Assembly (NCBI GenBank): GCA_012798435.1
Contig: JAAZNF010000038.1
Coordinates: forward strand, 1-50,891
Direction of reading: 5' to 3'
DNA from: Myxococcales bacterium
GTDB taxonomy: Bacteria > Myxococcota > B64-G9
Length of the DNA: 50,891 bases
Shown here in pieces: positions 8,521 through 17,242 of the stretch. Position numbers and translations under genes: made by a program. The notes under the pieces were generated by a model, which had not been told where the DNA came from, made no database searches, and saw only the letters and a program-made list of their open reading frames with translations. Positions within the stretch are counted from its first letter, which is position 1. Every line of letters starts with the position of its first letter.

Positions 8521-10227
8521 ATGGCGCTTTCCCGGGTCAAAAATTGGGTGGACTCGCACCGCGAGGAGCTGTGCGTGCTGCTCGCCTTCCTCGCCCTCTC
8601 CTGCCTGCACGGGTACCGGGTGGTCGCCAACCTCGGCTCGCACCTCGCTGGCCACGGCGGCGACGGCTTTCAAAACGTCTGGAACATGTGGTGGTTCCGC
8701 GAGGCGCTCTTTTCCGGCCAGAACCCGTACTTCACCCCCATGCTGCACCACCCGCACGGGGTGACGCTGCTCTACCAGACCCTGAACCCCTTCAACTGCG
8801 CGTTGGCCCTCCCCTTCATGGGGCTCTTCGGCCAGCCGGCGGCCTACAACATCGTGTTTCTACTCTCGTTCGCGGCCTCGGGGTTCTGCATGTACCTCCT
8901 CGCCCGCAGGAGCTTCGGCAACACCATCGCCGCCTTCGCCGCGGGGTACGCCTTCACCTTCTCGCACTTCCACCTGGCGCACGCCCAGGGGCACATGCAG
9001 TTCGTGGGCCTCGAATGGGTGCCGCTCTCGCTGCTCTTCTTCGAACGATTGCTCGAGAGCCGCCGGCTTGCTGATGGGCTGCTTCTCGGCCTCTCGCTCG
9101 CCATGACGGCCTTCTGCGACATCTACCTATTGATCTCGACGCTCGTGCTGCTTCTCATCCGGGCCGTCGCGGCGGCGGTGGCGCTCCGCAAGAAGGCGCT
9201 CGACCGCAAGCTCCTGCTCTCTCTCGCGGCGGGGGCGCTGTTGTTTTTATCCACCGCGGGAATCCTGCTCTTCGCCATGCTCCTCTCCCCCACCCGCGCC
9301 GAGCTCATGCCGGCGCACGACGGGCGCTTCTGGTCGGCGGACCTGCAAGGGTTCTTCGTGCCGGGCTGGATCTCGGCGTACGGCGAGGCCTTCGCCTCCA
9401 TCACGCACCGCTTCACCGGCAACTCTGCCGAGTGCAGCACCTACCTCGGGTGGACCATCCTGGCCCTGGCCACACTGGCCTTCGCCTTTCCGCCGCAGCG
9501 TGGCCGGCCCTGGGCGTGGCTCGCCGGCCTGCTCGCGGGGATGGTGCTGGCGCTCGGCCCGGTGCTGCACTGGGGCGGTGTGATCCACGACTCGGTGTCG
9601 CTCCCCTTCGGCTGGCTGGAGCGCCTGCTGCCGGGGTTGAAGCTCTCGGGCGCGCCGGTGCGCTGGCATTTCATCGCCATGACCGCCTCCTGCCTGCTCC
9701 TCGCCGCCGGGATGGCCGGCATCTGGCAAAGGTTTCCCGAGCGCAGGCTCTGGCGCCTGCCGCTCCGCTCGGCCGTCGGGATCCTGCTCACCCTGGCGGT
9801 GGCGGTGGATCTCTTGCCGCGCGTCATCGAGGCCCGCGAGATCGTGCCGCCCGAATTCAACGAGGAGCTGCGCCGCGAGGGCGCGGGGTACGCGGTCATG
9901 GACCTCGGCGACGGCAACGACGCGCTGGTGCGTCAGACCTTCCACGGGCTTCCCATGGTCGGTGGCTACGTGTCGCGGCTGCCGCGCAAGCAGTACGAGT
10001 TCGAGCGTCGAACGCCCCTGCTGCGCGCGCTGCGCGGCGAGGCGCTCTTGCCCAAAGAGCAGATCGTCGCGGAGGCCCGGGAACTTCGCCTGCGCTTCGT
10101 CATCGCCTACCACGGCCACCCGGCCATCCGGAACTTTCCCGGCCTGGGCTTGCGCCTGCGCTTCACCGAGCCCTGGCTCGAGGTGTGGGAGATCCCGCTG
10201 AAAGAACCGCCGGAGGATGCCCCATGA
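8521..10227 (+). CDS. Polytopic membrane protein, GT-C glycosyltransferase-like
   Basis: A 568-residue protein with roughly ten hydrophobic helices and a soluble C-terminal tail of about 130 residues. After the first helix, the loop GGDGFQNVWNMWWFREAL resembles the acidic first loop of GT-C type glycosyltransferases that use polyprenyl-phosphate sugars. GGAGG precedes the ATG by a few bases. The stop overlaps the start of the next gene (ATGA), so the two are translationally coupled and probably act together in building an envelope glycan. The exact family and sugar are not clear to me. Confidence 0.65.
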   Translation: MALSRVKNWVDSHREELCVLLAFLALSCLHGYRVVANLGSHLAGHGGDGFQNVWNMWWFREALFSGQNPYFTPMLHHPHGVTLLYQTLNPFNCALALPFMGLFGQPAAYNIVFLLSFAASGFCMYLLARRSFGNTIAAFAAGYAFTFSHFHLAHAQGHMQFVGLEWVPLSLLFFERLLESRRLADGLLLGLSLAMTAFCDIYLLISTLVLLLIRAVAAAVALRKKALDRKLLLSLAAGALLFLSTAGILLFAMLLSPTRAELMPAHDGRFWSADLQGFFVPGWISAYGEAFASITHRFTGNSAECSTYLGWTILALATLAFAFPPQRGRPWAWLAGLLAGMVLALGPVLHWGGVIHDSVSLPFGWLERLLPGLKLSGAPVRWHFIAMTASCLLLAAGMAGIWQRFPERRLWRLPLRSAVGILLTLAVAVDLLPRVIEAREIVPPEFNEELRREGAGYAVMDLGDGNDALVRQTFHGLPMVGGYVSRLPRKQYEFERRTPLLRALRGEALLPKEQIVAEARELRLRFVIAYHGHPAIRNFPGLGLRLRFTEPWLEVWEIPLKEPPEDAP

Positions 10228-12014
10228 CCCGGCTTCGCCGCTGGCTCCCCGGCGTGCTCGTCCTCTCTTCCGTGATCCTCTGGCTCGCCCGCCCGGAGCC
10301 CTCGGACGGACACGGCTTGCGGCTCTCGGCCTGGGAGAGCGCCACGCCCGCGGGCGAACCCGCCTGGACCGGTATCTGCCGCCGGCTCTCCATCTCCATG
10401 GACGGCAACCCCGCCTCGTCCCGCGAGGTGGACTATGCGCTGCGCTTCGAAGGAAGGCTGGTGGCCGACACGGGGGGGCTGTATCGCTTCGCCACCGACT
10501 CCGACGACGGCTCGGCGTTGTACCTCGACGAGCGGCAGGTGGTGGAGAACGGCGGCGTCCACGTGCGCGCGCGCCGTGAGGGCGTTGTCCACCTCGAGCC
10601 CGGCGAGCACCGCCTGCGCCTCGAGTACCGCCAGACGGTGGGCGAGAGTTTTCTCGAGGTGTCCTGGCAACCGCCTGGCCAAAACAGCTTTTCACCATTG
10701 CCCCTTTCGGTTCTCCTGCCACCGGAGAGCGCGACCACCCCGACCGGGTCCGGAACGTTGCGCGCCACACTGACGGCGTTCTCGGCGCTCCTGCTGGCGG
10801 CGGGCCTTACGCTCCTGGCTCGGCGCGCCTGTCGAGCGATCCGAGGAAGAGATCGCTCGCAGCTTATCTCGCTGGCACGGGGCTGGACGACACGCCCAGC
10901 CTTCTGGGATCTCGCCGCGATCGCGATCTGCTTGCCGTTTTACCTGCACAGCGTGTTCTCGCGCCTGCCCTTCGAGTCCTACATGAAGGGCGACTCGCCC
11001 TACTACGCCCTGGCGGCGCTTTCGCTGGTGCGCGACGGCGATCTCGAGATGCACGACCAGACCGACCGGCGCATCTTCGAAAACCCCTGGCCGGGCGCGA
11101 ACATCCCCATGTCGCACAGCAACGTCGCGCAGGGCGTCGGCGGCGCCTGGTACCCCAAGCACCCGGCGCTCATGCCCGTCCTGTCGGCACCGTTCTACGC
11201 TCTCGGCGGCGGCCGGGGCCTGTTGGGGTTCAATTTCCTTGCGCTGCTCGTCATGGTGGCCGCTACACGCAGGCTGGCGGCGCGGTTTGCACCGGAGCCG
11301 GTGGCGACCGCGGCCGCCGCCATCATCGGCCTCACCCCCTTGTTCGTGCACTTCTCCTACAGCTATTCGGCCGACATCCCGGCCGCGGCGCTGGTGGCGG
11401 CGGGATTCGCCCTGCTCTATGGCGACCGGCCGCTTCTTTCGGGCGTGGCCTTCGCTCTGGCGATATGGCTGAAGCCCATCAACGTCCTGGCGCCGCTCGC
11501 CGCCGGGCTGTCGCTGCTACCGGCCCGGCGCTTCCGGGACTTGCTGCGCCTCGTCATCGGCGGAGCCATCGGCGCGCTGCCCATGGCGATCCTGCACTGG
11601 CACCAGTTCGGATCGCCCTGGCTTTCGGGATACCAGCGCACGCTGGTGGTGGAAGGCGGGCACCGGGCCGTCGCCTCCCACCTGGGCGGCTTCACCTTCC
11701 CCTTCTGGGAAGGGCTGCGGCTCCAGCTCTTCGATCTGAACCACGGGCTCTTCGCCACCGCGGGCGCCGCGCTGTTGGCCCCGCTCGGGTTCTTCTTCTT
11801 TCACCGGGGAGCGCGCGCGGCCGGAGCGGCCATCGGCGTCTTCGCCCTGGGGACCTTCTTGCTCTACTGCAACTACGACTTCGTGACCGGCTCACACTAT
11901 GGCAACCGCTTCCTCATGCCGGTGATCGCGACCCTGTCTGCGCCGTTGGCCTTGCTGCTGGAGCGCCTGTCTCGCCGCTGGTCGTCTTCCCAGTCGTTGC
12001 GACGCGTTGCGTAG
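10224..12014 (+). CDS. PA14-domain membrane protein with GT-C/GT39-like C-terminus
   Basis: The start is the ATG overlapping the previous stop; the open frame continues upstream but is shadow there. The product is 596 residues. A first helix (about 7-23) is followed by a PA14-like carbohydrate-binding domain at about 45-160. Its features are YRFATDSDDGSALYLDE, VVENGG and LEPGEHRLRLEYRQ, then SFLEVSWQPPG. After a second helix come many membrane segments. The loop YMKGDSPYYALAALSLVRDGDL is typical of ArnT/GT39-like enzymes, and PMSHSNVAQG and WYPKHPALMPVLSAPFYALGG follow it. A PA14 lectin-like domain fused to a GT-C enzyme is unusual. Coupling with the preceding GT-C-like gene suggests one glycosylation system. 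Confidence 0.7.
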   Translation: MTRLRRWLPGVLVLSSVILWLARPEPSDGHGLRLSAWESATPAGEPAWTGICRRLSISMDGNPASSREVDYALRFEGRLVADTGGLYRFATDSDDGSALYLDERQVVENGGVHVRARREGVVHLEPGEHRLRLEYRQTVGESFLEVSWQPPGQNSFSPLPLSVLLPPESATTPTGSGTLRATLTAFSALLLAAGLTLLARRACRAIRGRDRSQLISLARGWTTRPAFWDLAAIAICLPFYLHSVFSRLPFESYMKGDSPYYALAALSLVRDGDLEMHDQTDRRIFENPWPGANIPMSHSNVAQGVGGAWYPKHPALMPVLSAPFYALGGGRGLLGFNFLALLVMVAATRRLAARFAPEPVATAAAAIIGLTPLFVHFSYSYSADIPAAALVAAGFALLYGDRPLLSGVAFALAIWLKPINVLAPLAAGLSLLPARRFRDLLRLVIGGAIGALPMAILHWHQFGSPWLSGYQRTLVVEGGHRAVASHLGGFTFPFWEGLRLQLFDLNHGLFATAGAALLAPLGFFFFHRGARAAGAAIGVFALGTFLLYCNYDFVTGSHYGNRFLMPVIATLSAPLALLLERLSRRWSSSQSLRRVA

Positions 12015-12043
12015 GGCTCGATTGTCGCTACTCGATGTTTGCC

Positions 12044-12072
12044 TTGACCTGTCCGACCGATTCACCTACCAT
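12044..12072 (+). promoter_or_regulatory. Promoter for the Ser/Thr kinase gene
   Basis: TTGACC (12044-12049), a 17-base spacer and TACCAT (12067-12072) form a good sigma-70-type promoter. Predicted transcription starts near 12079, ahead of the GTG start at 12112. This argues against translation from the upstream in-frame ATG at 12007. Confidence 0.6.
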
Positions 12073-12111
12073 GACAACGGTCCAAGCCCTGCACCCTTGC
12101 GGGAGGACAGC

Positions 12112-14388
12112 GTGGATTCGCTCGGGAAGGTGGGCAAGTACGAACTTCTGAAGAAGCTTGCGCTCGGGGGGATGGCGGAGATCTTCCTCGCCCGCCAGAC
12201 GGGGGTCCAGGGCTTCGAGAAGATCGTGGTCATCAAACGCATCCTGCCGCACCTGGCGGCCCAGGAGCGCTTCGTGCAGATGTTCCTCAACGAGGCGCGC
12301 CTGGCGGCGCGCTTCACCCACCCCAACATCGTACAGATCTACGACCTCGGCCAGGACGGCGACGCCTATTTCCTGGCCATGGAGTACGTCCACGGCGAGG
12401 ACATCAAGTCCATCGTGCGCCGTTGCGCCACGCTGGGCCGGCGCATTCCCACCGAGCACGTGCTGCGCCTGGCCACCGGGGTGTTGGAGGCGTTGCACTA
12501 CGCCCACACCCAGCCCGACGCCGACGGCCGACCCGGCGGGGTGGTGCACCGCGACGTGAGCCCGCACAACGTACTGTTGTCTTTCCAGGGCAACGTGAAG
12601 CTCGTCGACTTCGGCATCGCCAAGGCGCGCAGCCAGATCTCGACCACCATCCCTGGCCGGGTGAAGGGCAAGCACGCCTACATGTCCCCCGAGCAGTGCC
12701 AGGGACTGGACCTCGACGGGCGCTCGGACATCTTCTCGCTGGGCATCGTGATGTTCGAGCTGCTCACCTGGACGCGACTCTTCAAACGCAAGCACGACCT
12801 GGAGACTCTCAAGGCCATCAGCGCCGGCGAGGTGCCATCGCCGCGCAGCCTGCGCCCCGACCTCGACCCCGCGCTCGAGGCCATCCTGCTCAAGGCGCTC
12901 GCCACCGATCGAGACAAGCGCTACCAGAACGCGCAGGAGATGCAGGTGGCCATCGAGGACTTCATGGTCTCGCGCGGCCTGCTGTCGAGCTCGGTGCTCC
13001 TCACCCGTTTCATGCAGGACTTGTTCGCCGACAAGCTGGCGGTGCAGCAGAAGGCGCTGACCCAGGCACGCGCGGCGAACCTGGAGATTGTCGTGCTCCA
13101 GGCCCAGCAGCAGGGCCAGGGCCCGGATCTGGTGGCGTTTTTAGACAGCTTCTTCGGCGAGGGCACCCGCGGCACCGAGTCTTCCTCCGTCTCTCCAAGC
13201 GGCGATCCCCACCCCGAGTTCACTCCTTCGGGAGATTTCACCCCTCTGCCCGACCCCGCAGTGCACCCCGGGGTGCCGATCCGGCCGCAGATCCCCATCC
13301 CCGCCCGCCGCAACGGCGTACCCCTGCGGCCACCGCCCCCACGGCCGCCGGAGGGGGAGAGCGTCAAGCACGTGGCGCCAGGGCGGAAGTCGGCGCCCCC
13401 GCCGGCGCCCTCCGTCGACGACCTGCTGGCGGCCGGGCCCGCGCCGACGGCACCGGCACCTCAGCCCGCCGCCTTCGAGCCCCCCCCGGGGGAGGCCCCC
13501 GTCGATCCCGACAGTTTTCTCAGCGAGCACGCCGATCCGTTCGCGCCCGCGCCGAAGAAGAAGTCCTCCGGCATCCCCATGCTGATCGGCCTGGGCGCGC
13601 TCGTCATCGCCGGCATTGTCGTTCTGTTGATGATGGGCCGGGGTTCGGGCACCCCTCCGCCGCGCGGCAAGGTGAAGGTCAACTCCTACCCGCCGGGTGC
13701 CGCGGTGTACCTGGACGACGTCATGCAGGAACAGAAGACGCCCACGGAGCTGGAGGTGAAGCCGGGCGAGGAGCACGTACTGCGCATCGAGGCCGACAAC
13801 TTCCCCACCTGGGAACAGAAGTTCACCCTGAACGACATCGCCACCCCGCTGGAGTTCACCGCCGTCTTCGACAAGAACGCCGCCGCCCGCATCAAGCTCT
13901 CCGGCTCCCCCATCGTGGCCGGCGCCGAGGGCCAGGGCAAGGGCGGCGTACGGCTGGAGAGCGTGCCGCCCGGGGCGCTGGTGTACCTGGACGGCATCTC
14001 CACCGACAAGCGCACGCCGGTCACGCTCAAGAACCTTCCCGCCGGCCTCGATCACGTGGTGCTGCTGGAACTCGAGGGGCGCGATCCCGCGGCGCGCCGC
14101 TTCCACCTGGAGGCAGGCACGGAACCGAAGTTCTCGCTCGAGCTCCCCGAGGCCGGGCCGCAGGATCCCGAGCGGACCTCGGTACGTTTCGAGTCCGACC
14201 CGGAAGGGGCCAAGGTGATCGTCAACGAGTGGCCCATCCCCAAGCCGACGCCCATCCCGGTGAAACTGCTCAACGCCTCGCCCTCCGAGATCAAGGTCGA
14301 GAAGGCCGGCTACCGCGAGTGGAGCGCCCTGGTGCGCCCGGTGCCCGGCGTGGACCTGACCATCCTGGTCAAGCTCAAGAAGAAGTGA
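12112..14388 (+). CDS. Ser/Thr protein kinase with transmembrane segment and PEGA repeats
   Basis: I chose GTG 12112 because GGGAGG lies seven bases upstream and a promoter lies at 12044-12072. The product is 758 residues. The kinase domain is at about 9-275, with Gly-rich loop LALGGMAEIF, Lys42 (VIKRIL), catalytic loop HRDVSPHN (146-153) and DFG at 166-168; all key residues are present. A Pro-rich linker follows, then one membrane helix at about 485-508 (GIPMLIGLGALVIAG). The outer part has about three PEGA-type repeats (SYPPGAAVYLDD, SVPPGALVYLDG, ESDPEGAKVIVN). PEGA repeats are thought to contact envelope surface structures, so this is probably an envelope-sensing kinase. Targets are unknown. 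Confidence 0.88.
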   Translation: MDSLGKVGKYELLKKLALGGMAEIFLARQTGVQGFEKIVVIKRILPHLAAQERFVQMFLNEARLAARFTHPNIVQIYDLGQDGDAYFLAMEYVHGEDIKSIVRRCATLGRRIPTEHVLRLATGVLEALHYAHTQPDADGRPGGVVHRDVSPHNVLLSFQGNVKLVDFGIAKARSQISTTIPGRVKGKHAYMSPEQCQGLDLDGRSDIFSLGIVMFELLTWTRLFKRKHDLETLKAISAGEVPSPRSLRPDLDPALEAILLKALATDRDKRYQNAQEMQVAIEDFMVSRGLLSSSVLLTRFMQDLFADKLAVQQKALTQARAANLEIVVLQAQQQGQGPDLVAFLDSFFGEGTRGTESSSVSPSGDPHPEFTPSGDFTPLPDPAVHPGVPIRPQIPIPARRNGVPLRPPPPRPPEGESVKHVAPGRKSAPPPAPSVDDLLAAGPAPTAPAPQPAAFEPPPGEAPVDPDSFLSEHADPFAPAPKKKSSGIPMLIGLGALVIAGIVVLLMMGRGSGTPPPRGKVKVNSYPPGAAVYLDDVMQEQKTPTELEVKPGEEHVLRIEADNFPTWEQKFTLNDIATPLEFTAVFDKNAAARIKLSGSPIVAGAEGQGKGGVRLESVPPGALVYLDGISTDKRTPVTLKNLPAGLDHVVLLELEGRDPAARRFHLEAGTEPKFSLELPEAGPQDPERTSVRFESDPEGAKVIVNEWPIPKPTPIPVKLLNASPSEIKVEKAGYREWSALVRPVPGVDLTILVKLKKK

Positions 14389-14636
14389 CGGGCTCGCCTC
14401 CCCACCTGGCACACGGCACCGAATGAACGATTCCCAAGACATGCTCGCCGGGTCCTCTCTTTCGTCTGGCGGCGACGCTCAACGAGCAAAGGCGACCCCG
14501 TAGAAATGACTTTCCTCAAGCCCCCCGCGGCTCTGGATGGGTCGTTCCCGCAGCCTGTCGAGGAGTGCACGTTCGCGCTTCATCGGAAAAGATGGGAATG
14601 CCCGCATCCCCTTCATGAAAGCAATCCCAGCCGGAG

Positions 14637-14706
14637 CCCGACCGCTGTCAAGGGTGAGCGAAGCGAGTCCCGAAGGGACCGAAGGCCCTTGACGGCAAAG
14701 GTCGGG
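14637..14706. repeat. Long imperfect inverted repeat in the 420-base kinase-tRNA gap
   Basis: CCCGACC (14637-14643) pairs with GGTCGGG (14700-14706). Inside it GTCAAGGG (14647-14654) pairs with CCCTTGAC (14686-14693), extended by a few more pairs. Within that, GTCCC-GAA-GGGAC makes a third short hairpin. The segment GAGCGAAGCGAG in the loop has the look of a dispersed repeat. Only one copy is visible here. The rest of the gap, 14389-14636 and 14707-14809, shows no credible gene. It holds a TTGACA (14743-14748) about 60 bases before the tRNA that could be a -35 for it, with only a poor -10. Confidence 0.5.
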
Positions 14707-14809
14707 CGGAGGCTTCTTCGAACGAATCCACTCACACTAAAGTTGACAGCGGGCGGCGTCGGTGGCAAAAGGCGGCCGGTGGCTGCGGGAACGACCCCGC
14801 CGCCGCCGC

Positions 14810-14882
14810 GGGTCGTTAGCTCAGCCGGTAGAGCAGCGGACTCTTAATCCGCGGGCCACAGGTTCGATTCCTGTACGACCCA
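14810..14882 (+). tRNA. tRNA-Lys (CUU anticodon)
   Basis: The cloverleaf folds fully. The acceptor stem is GGGTCGT (14810-14816) with ACGACCC (14875-14881). The D stem is GCTC/GAGC. The anticodon stem is GCGGA/TCCGC around loop CTCTTAA, giving anticodon CTT. The T stem is ACAGG/CCTGT with loop TTCGATT. The discriminator base is A14882 and the CCA end is not encoded. It decodes AAG lysine codons. Confidence 0.97.
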
Positions 14883-14892
14883 TAGTTCCCCT

Positions 14893-14911
14893 GGGGCGGC
14901 GCGGCCGCCCC
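14893..14911 (+). terminator. GC hairpin after tRNA-Lys
   Basis: GGGGCGGC (14893-14900), loop GCG and GCCGCCCC (14904-14911) form a perfect 8-bp stem between the tRNA and the ABC transporter ATG at 14927. No U-run follows, so it could be a processing signal or an attenuator rather than a true terminator. Confidence 0.4.
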
Positions 14912-14926
14912 CTCCCCCGGGCCTCC

Positions 14927-15856
14927 ATGAGCGCCGTCATCGCCAGGGATCTTTCGAAACGCTTCGGCACGTTGGAGGCCGTGCGGAGCGTGTCCTTCGA
15001 TGTCCACACGGGCGAGTGCTTCGGGTTGCTCGGCCCGAACGGGGCCGGTAAGACCACCACGCTGTCCATGATCCGCTGCACCCTGCGGCCCAGCGGCGGC
15101 CAGCTCAAGGTGCTGGGCATGGACACGCACACCCGCGCCCGGGAGATCCGCTTTCGCCTGGGCGTGGTCCCCCAGGGAGACACCCTGGATCCGGACCTGT
15201 CCGTGCGCCAGAACCTCGAGGTGTACGCCGGCTACTTCGGTCTCGGCCGCGGCGAGGCCCGCGCGCGTGGCGCCGAGCTGCTCGCCTTCATGGCCCTGGA
15301 GGAGAAGGCCGCGGTGCGCATCGAGCAGCTCTCCGGCGGCCAGCGGCGACGGCTGGCCCTGGCCCGGGCGCTGATCTCCGATCCGCGCATGCTCATCCTG
15401 GACGAGCCCACCACCGGGTTGGATCCCCAGGCGCGCCACCACCTGTGGCAGCGGCTGCGCACCCTGCGCGGCCGGGGCACCACCATGATCCTGTGCACCC
15501 ACGACATGCACGAGGCCGAGGCGCTGTGCGATCGGCTGGCCATCTTCGACCACGGACGCATCCTGGACATCGGCTCCCCGGCCGAGCTGCTGGCCCGCCA
15601 CGCCGGCGCGGAGGTGCTGGAGATCCCCGAGGCCGGCCGGGCGGAGCGGGAGCTGGCCCAGTTGCTCACCTCGTTGCCCGCCGACGTCCGGCACGAGCGC
15701 CACGGTGAACTGTTCGTGGCCTTCTCGCCACGGCCCGGGGGATTCGCCGCGCCGCTGATCGAGCGCCTGCGGGAACACGGCCTGGGCCTCTCGGTCCGCC
15801 GCACTACCCTGGAGGACGTGTTCCTCATCCTCACCGGCCGGGAGCTACGCGAATGA
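14927..15856 (+). CDS. ABC transporter ATP-binding protein, NodI/DrrA type
   Basis: A 309-residue ATPase. It has Walker A GPNGAGKTT (about 36-44), signature LSGGQ, Walker B MLILDEPTTGLD and the switch His in ILCTHDMHEAEALC. The C-terminal 80 residues form the extension typical of the DrrA/NodI subfamily. These pair with ABC-2 permeases to export lipids, polysaccharides or drugs. The open frame extends back through the tRNA, which excludes a start before 14883; the ATG at 14927 begins the domain properly. The stop overlaps the next gene by four bases (ATGA), so the two are coupled. Confidence 0.9.
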   Translation: MSAVIARDLSKRFGTLEAVRSVSFDVHTGECFGLLGPNGAGKTTTLSMIRCTLRPSGGQLKVLGMDTHTRAREIRFRLGVVPQGDTLDPDLSVRQNLEVYAGYFGLGRGEARARGAELLAFMALEEKAAVRIEQLSGGQRRRLALARALISDPRMLILDEPTTGLDPQARHHLWQRLRTLRGRGTTMILCTHDMHEAEALCDRLAIFDHGRILDIGSPAELLARHAGAEVLEIPEAGRAERELAQLLTSLPADVRHERHGELFVAFSPRPGGFAAPLIERLREHGLGLSVRRTTLEDVFLILTGRELRE

Positions 15857-16635
15857 CGCCCCCCCCTCGCTGTCCCGGCCGGTTGCGCACTGCGGTGGCG
15901 GTGCTGCGCCGTCACATCATGGTGTGGCGCCGCATGTTCCTCTCCAGCGCAGTGGGCAGCCTGGTCGAGCCGCTCATCTACCTCTTGGCCTTCGGCTTCG
16001 GGCTGGGCATGCTCATCCCCGACGTCGGCGGTCGCTCCTACCTTTCGTTCTTGGCGCCGGGGCTAATCGTGTCGAGCGCCCTGTACGCCGCCACCTTCGA
16101 GGGCACCTACGGCACTTACACCCGGCTGGTGCCACAACGCACCTTCGAGGGCATGCTGGCCACGCCGGTCTCGGTGGCCGAGGTGGTGATCGGCGAGGCG
16201 CTCTACGCCGCTCTCAAGGGCACCTTCGCCGGGTGCGCGGTATTGCTGGTGGTCTCGGCCTTCGGGCTCATGGAGTCTCCCGCAGCCCTGGCGGTCCCGG
16301 CGCTATGCGCCCTGTGCGCCCTCGGTTTCGGTGGCGTGTCGGTGCTGGTGTCCGGTCTCAGCCGGAGCTACGACGCCTTCAACTACTACTTCACCCTGGG
16401 CATCACTCCCGTCTTCATGTTCTCGGGCATCTTCTTCCCCCTCGACCGGTTGCCGTCCTGGGTGCGCACGGCCGCCTGGTTCAACCCTGTCACTCACGCC
16501 ACCGACGCCATGCGCGCCTTGTGCTACGGAGCGCTGAATCTCTCCATCCTGGGGGACATCGCCTGGCTGCTGGTCTTCGCGATCCTGCCGCTTCCGCCGG
16601 CCATCCGTCTCATTCGCCGGCGTCTGATGCCATGA
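15853..16635 (+). CDS. ABC-2 type permease, NodJ family
   Basis: A 260-residue membrane protein with about six hydrophobic helices and no ATPase motif. The pattern GSLVEPLIYLLAFGFGLG near the N-terminus, the loop PQRTFEGMLATPVS, and FMFSGIFFPLDRLP followed by WFNPVTHATDAMR are typical of NodJ-like ABC-2 permeases. It is translationally coupled to the ATPase gene and completes the exporter. The substrate is unknown; a lipid-linked glycan or lipid is the usual guess for this subfamily. The 3' end overlaps the convergent rdgB gene by 26 bases. Confidence 0.88.
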   Translation: MTPPPRCPGRLRTAVAVLRRHIMVWRRMFLSSAVGSLVEPLIYLLAFGFGLGMLIPDVGGRSYLSFLAPGLIVSSALYAATFEGTYGTYTRLVPQRTFEGMLATPVSVAEVVIGEALYAALKGTFAGCAVLLVVSAFGLMESPAALAVPALCALCALGFGGVSVLVSGLSRSYDAFNYYFTLGITPVFMFSGIFFPLDRLPSWVRTAAWFNPVTHATDAMRALCYGALNLSILGDIAWLLVFAILPLPPAIRLIRRRLMP

Positions 16636-17242
16636 TCTTCCGGCGGCGCAACTCGCGGGCCAGCGCGCGCAAGGCCTGGCCGCGGTGGGAGATCCGGTTC
16701 TTCTCGTCGGAGGAGAGCTCGGCCATGGTCTGCGTGTACCCCGCCGGCACGAACACCGGGTCGTAGCCGAAACCGTTGTGGCCCCGCGGGGCATCGATGA
16801 TCTCGCCCAGGCACTCTCCGCGGGCCAGCAGGCACTGGTCGCTCGGGCCCACCAGCGCCACCACGCACACGAAGCGCGCCGTCCGATGCGGCGAGGCGAC
16901 ACAGGAAAGCTCGCGAAGGAGCTTTTGCGTGTTGGCCCGGTCGCGCGCCTCGGCGCGGTCCATGCTCGCCGCGTAGCGGGCCGAGCGCACCCCCGGCGCA
17001 CCCCCGAGCGCGTCCACCGCAAGCCCGCTGTCATCGGCGAGGCACCAACCGCCCACCAGAGCCTGCAGCGCGCGGGCCTTGGACACGGCGTTCTCCTCGA
17101 AGGTGTCGCCTTCTTCCGGGAACTCCACCTCGCTCCCCACGCCCGCCTCCTCCAGGGTGAGCAAGGCATATCCGAGCGGCCCCAGGATCTCCTCGGCCTC
17201 GCGGCGCTTGCCCGCGTTGCGGCTGGCGAGGCACAGCTTCAC
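16610..17242 (-). CDS. rdgB: XTP/dITP diphosphatase (RdgB/HAM1 family)
   Basis: A 210-residue nucleotide-pool sanitising enzyme that hydrolyses dITP, XTP and related triphosphates to monophosphates. Family signatures are ASRNAGKRREAEEIL at the N-terminus, EEGDTFEENAVSKA (about 43-56), ADDSGLAVDALGG (about 68-80) and GFGYDPVFVP (about 160-170). The start is GTG at 17242, overlapping the stop of the amidase gene (GTGA), so translation is coupled. The C-terminus is slightly longer than usual and overlaps the convergent permease gene. Confidence 0.93.
   Translation of the reverse strand: MKLCLASRNAGKRREAEEILGPLGYALLTLEEAGVGSEVEFPEEGDTFEENAVSKARALQALVGGWCLADDSGLAVDALGGAPGVRSARYAASMDRAEARDRANTQKLLRELSCVASPHRTARFVCVVALVGPSDQCLLARGECLGEIIDAPRGHNGFGYDPVFVPAGYTQTMAELSSDEKNRISHRGQALRALARELRRRKIMASDAGE

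Noticed and set aside
9247-10770. A 507-codon antisense frame over the two GT-C-like genes
   Set aside because: Low-complexity Arg/Gly/Pro product with no start signal, opposite two coupled membrane protein genes.
12423-14426. A 667-codon frame inside the kinase gene, and a 433-codon antisense frame at 13141-14442
   Set aside because: Both are Arg/Gly/Ala-rich shadows. The kinase frame carries all catalytic motifs, the membrane helix and the PEGA repeats.
14762-14926. N-terminal extension of the ABC ATPase frame through the tRNA gene
   Set aside because: The frame reads through tRNA-Lys, and the extension has no domain pattern. The ATG at 14927 begins the ATPase domain.
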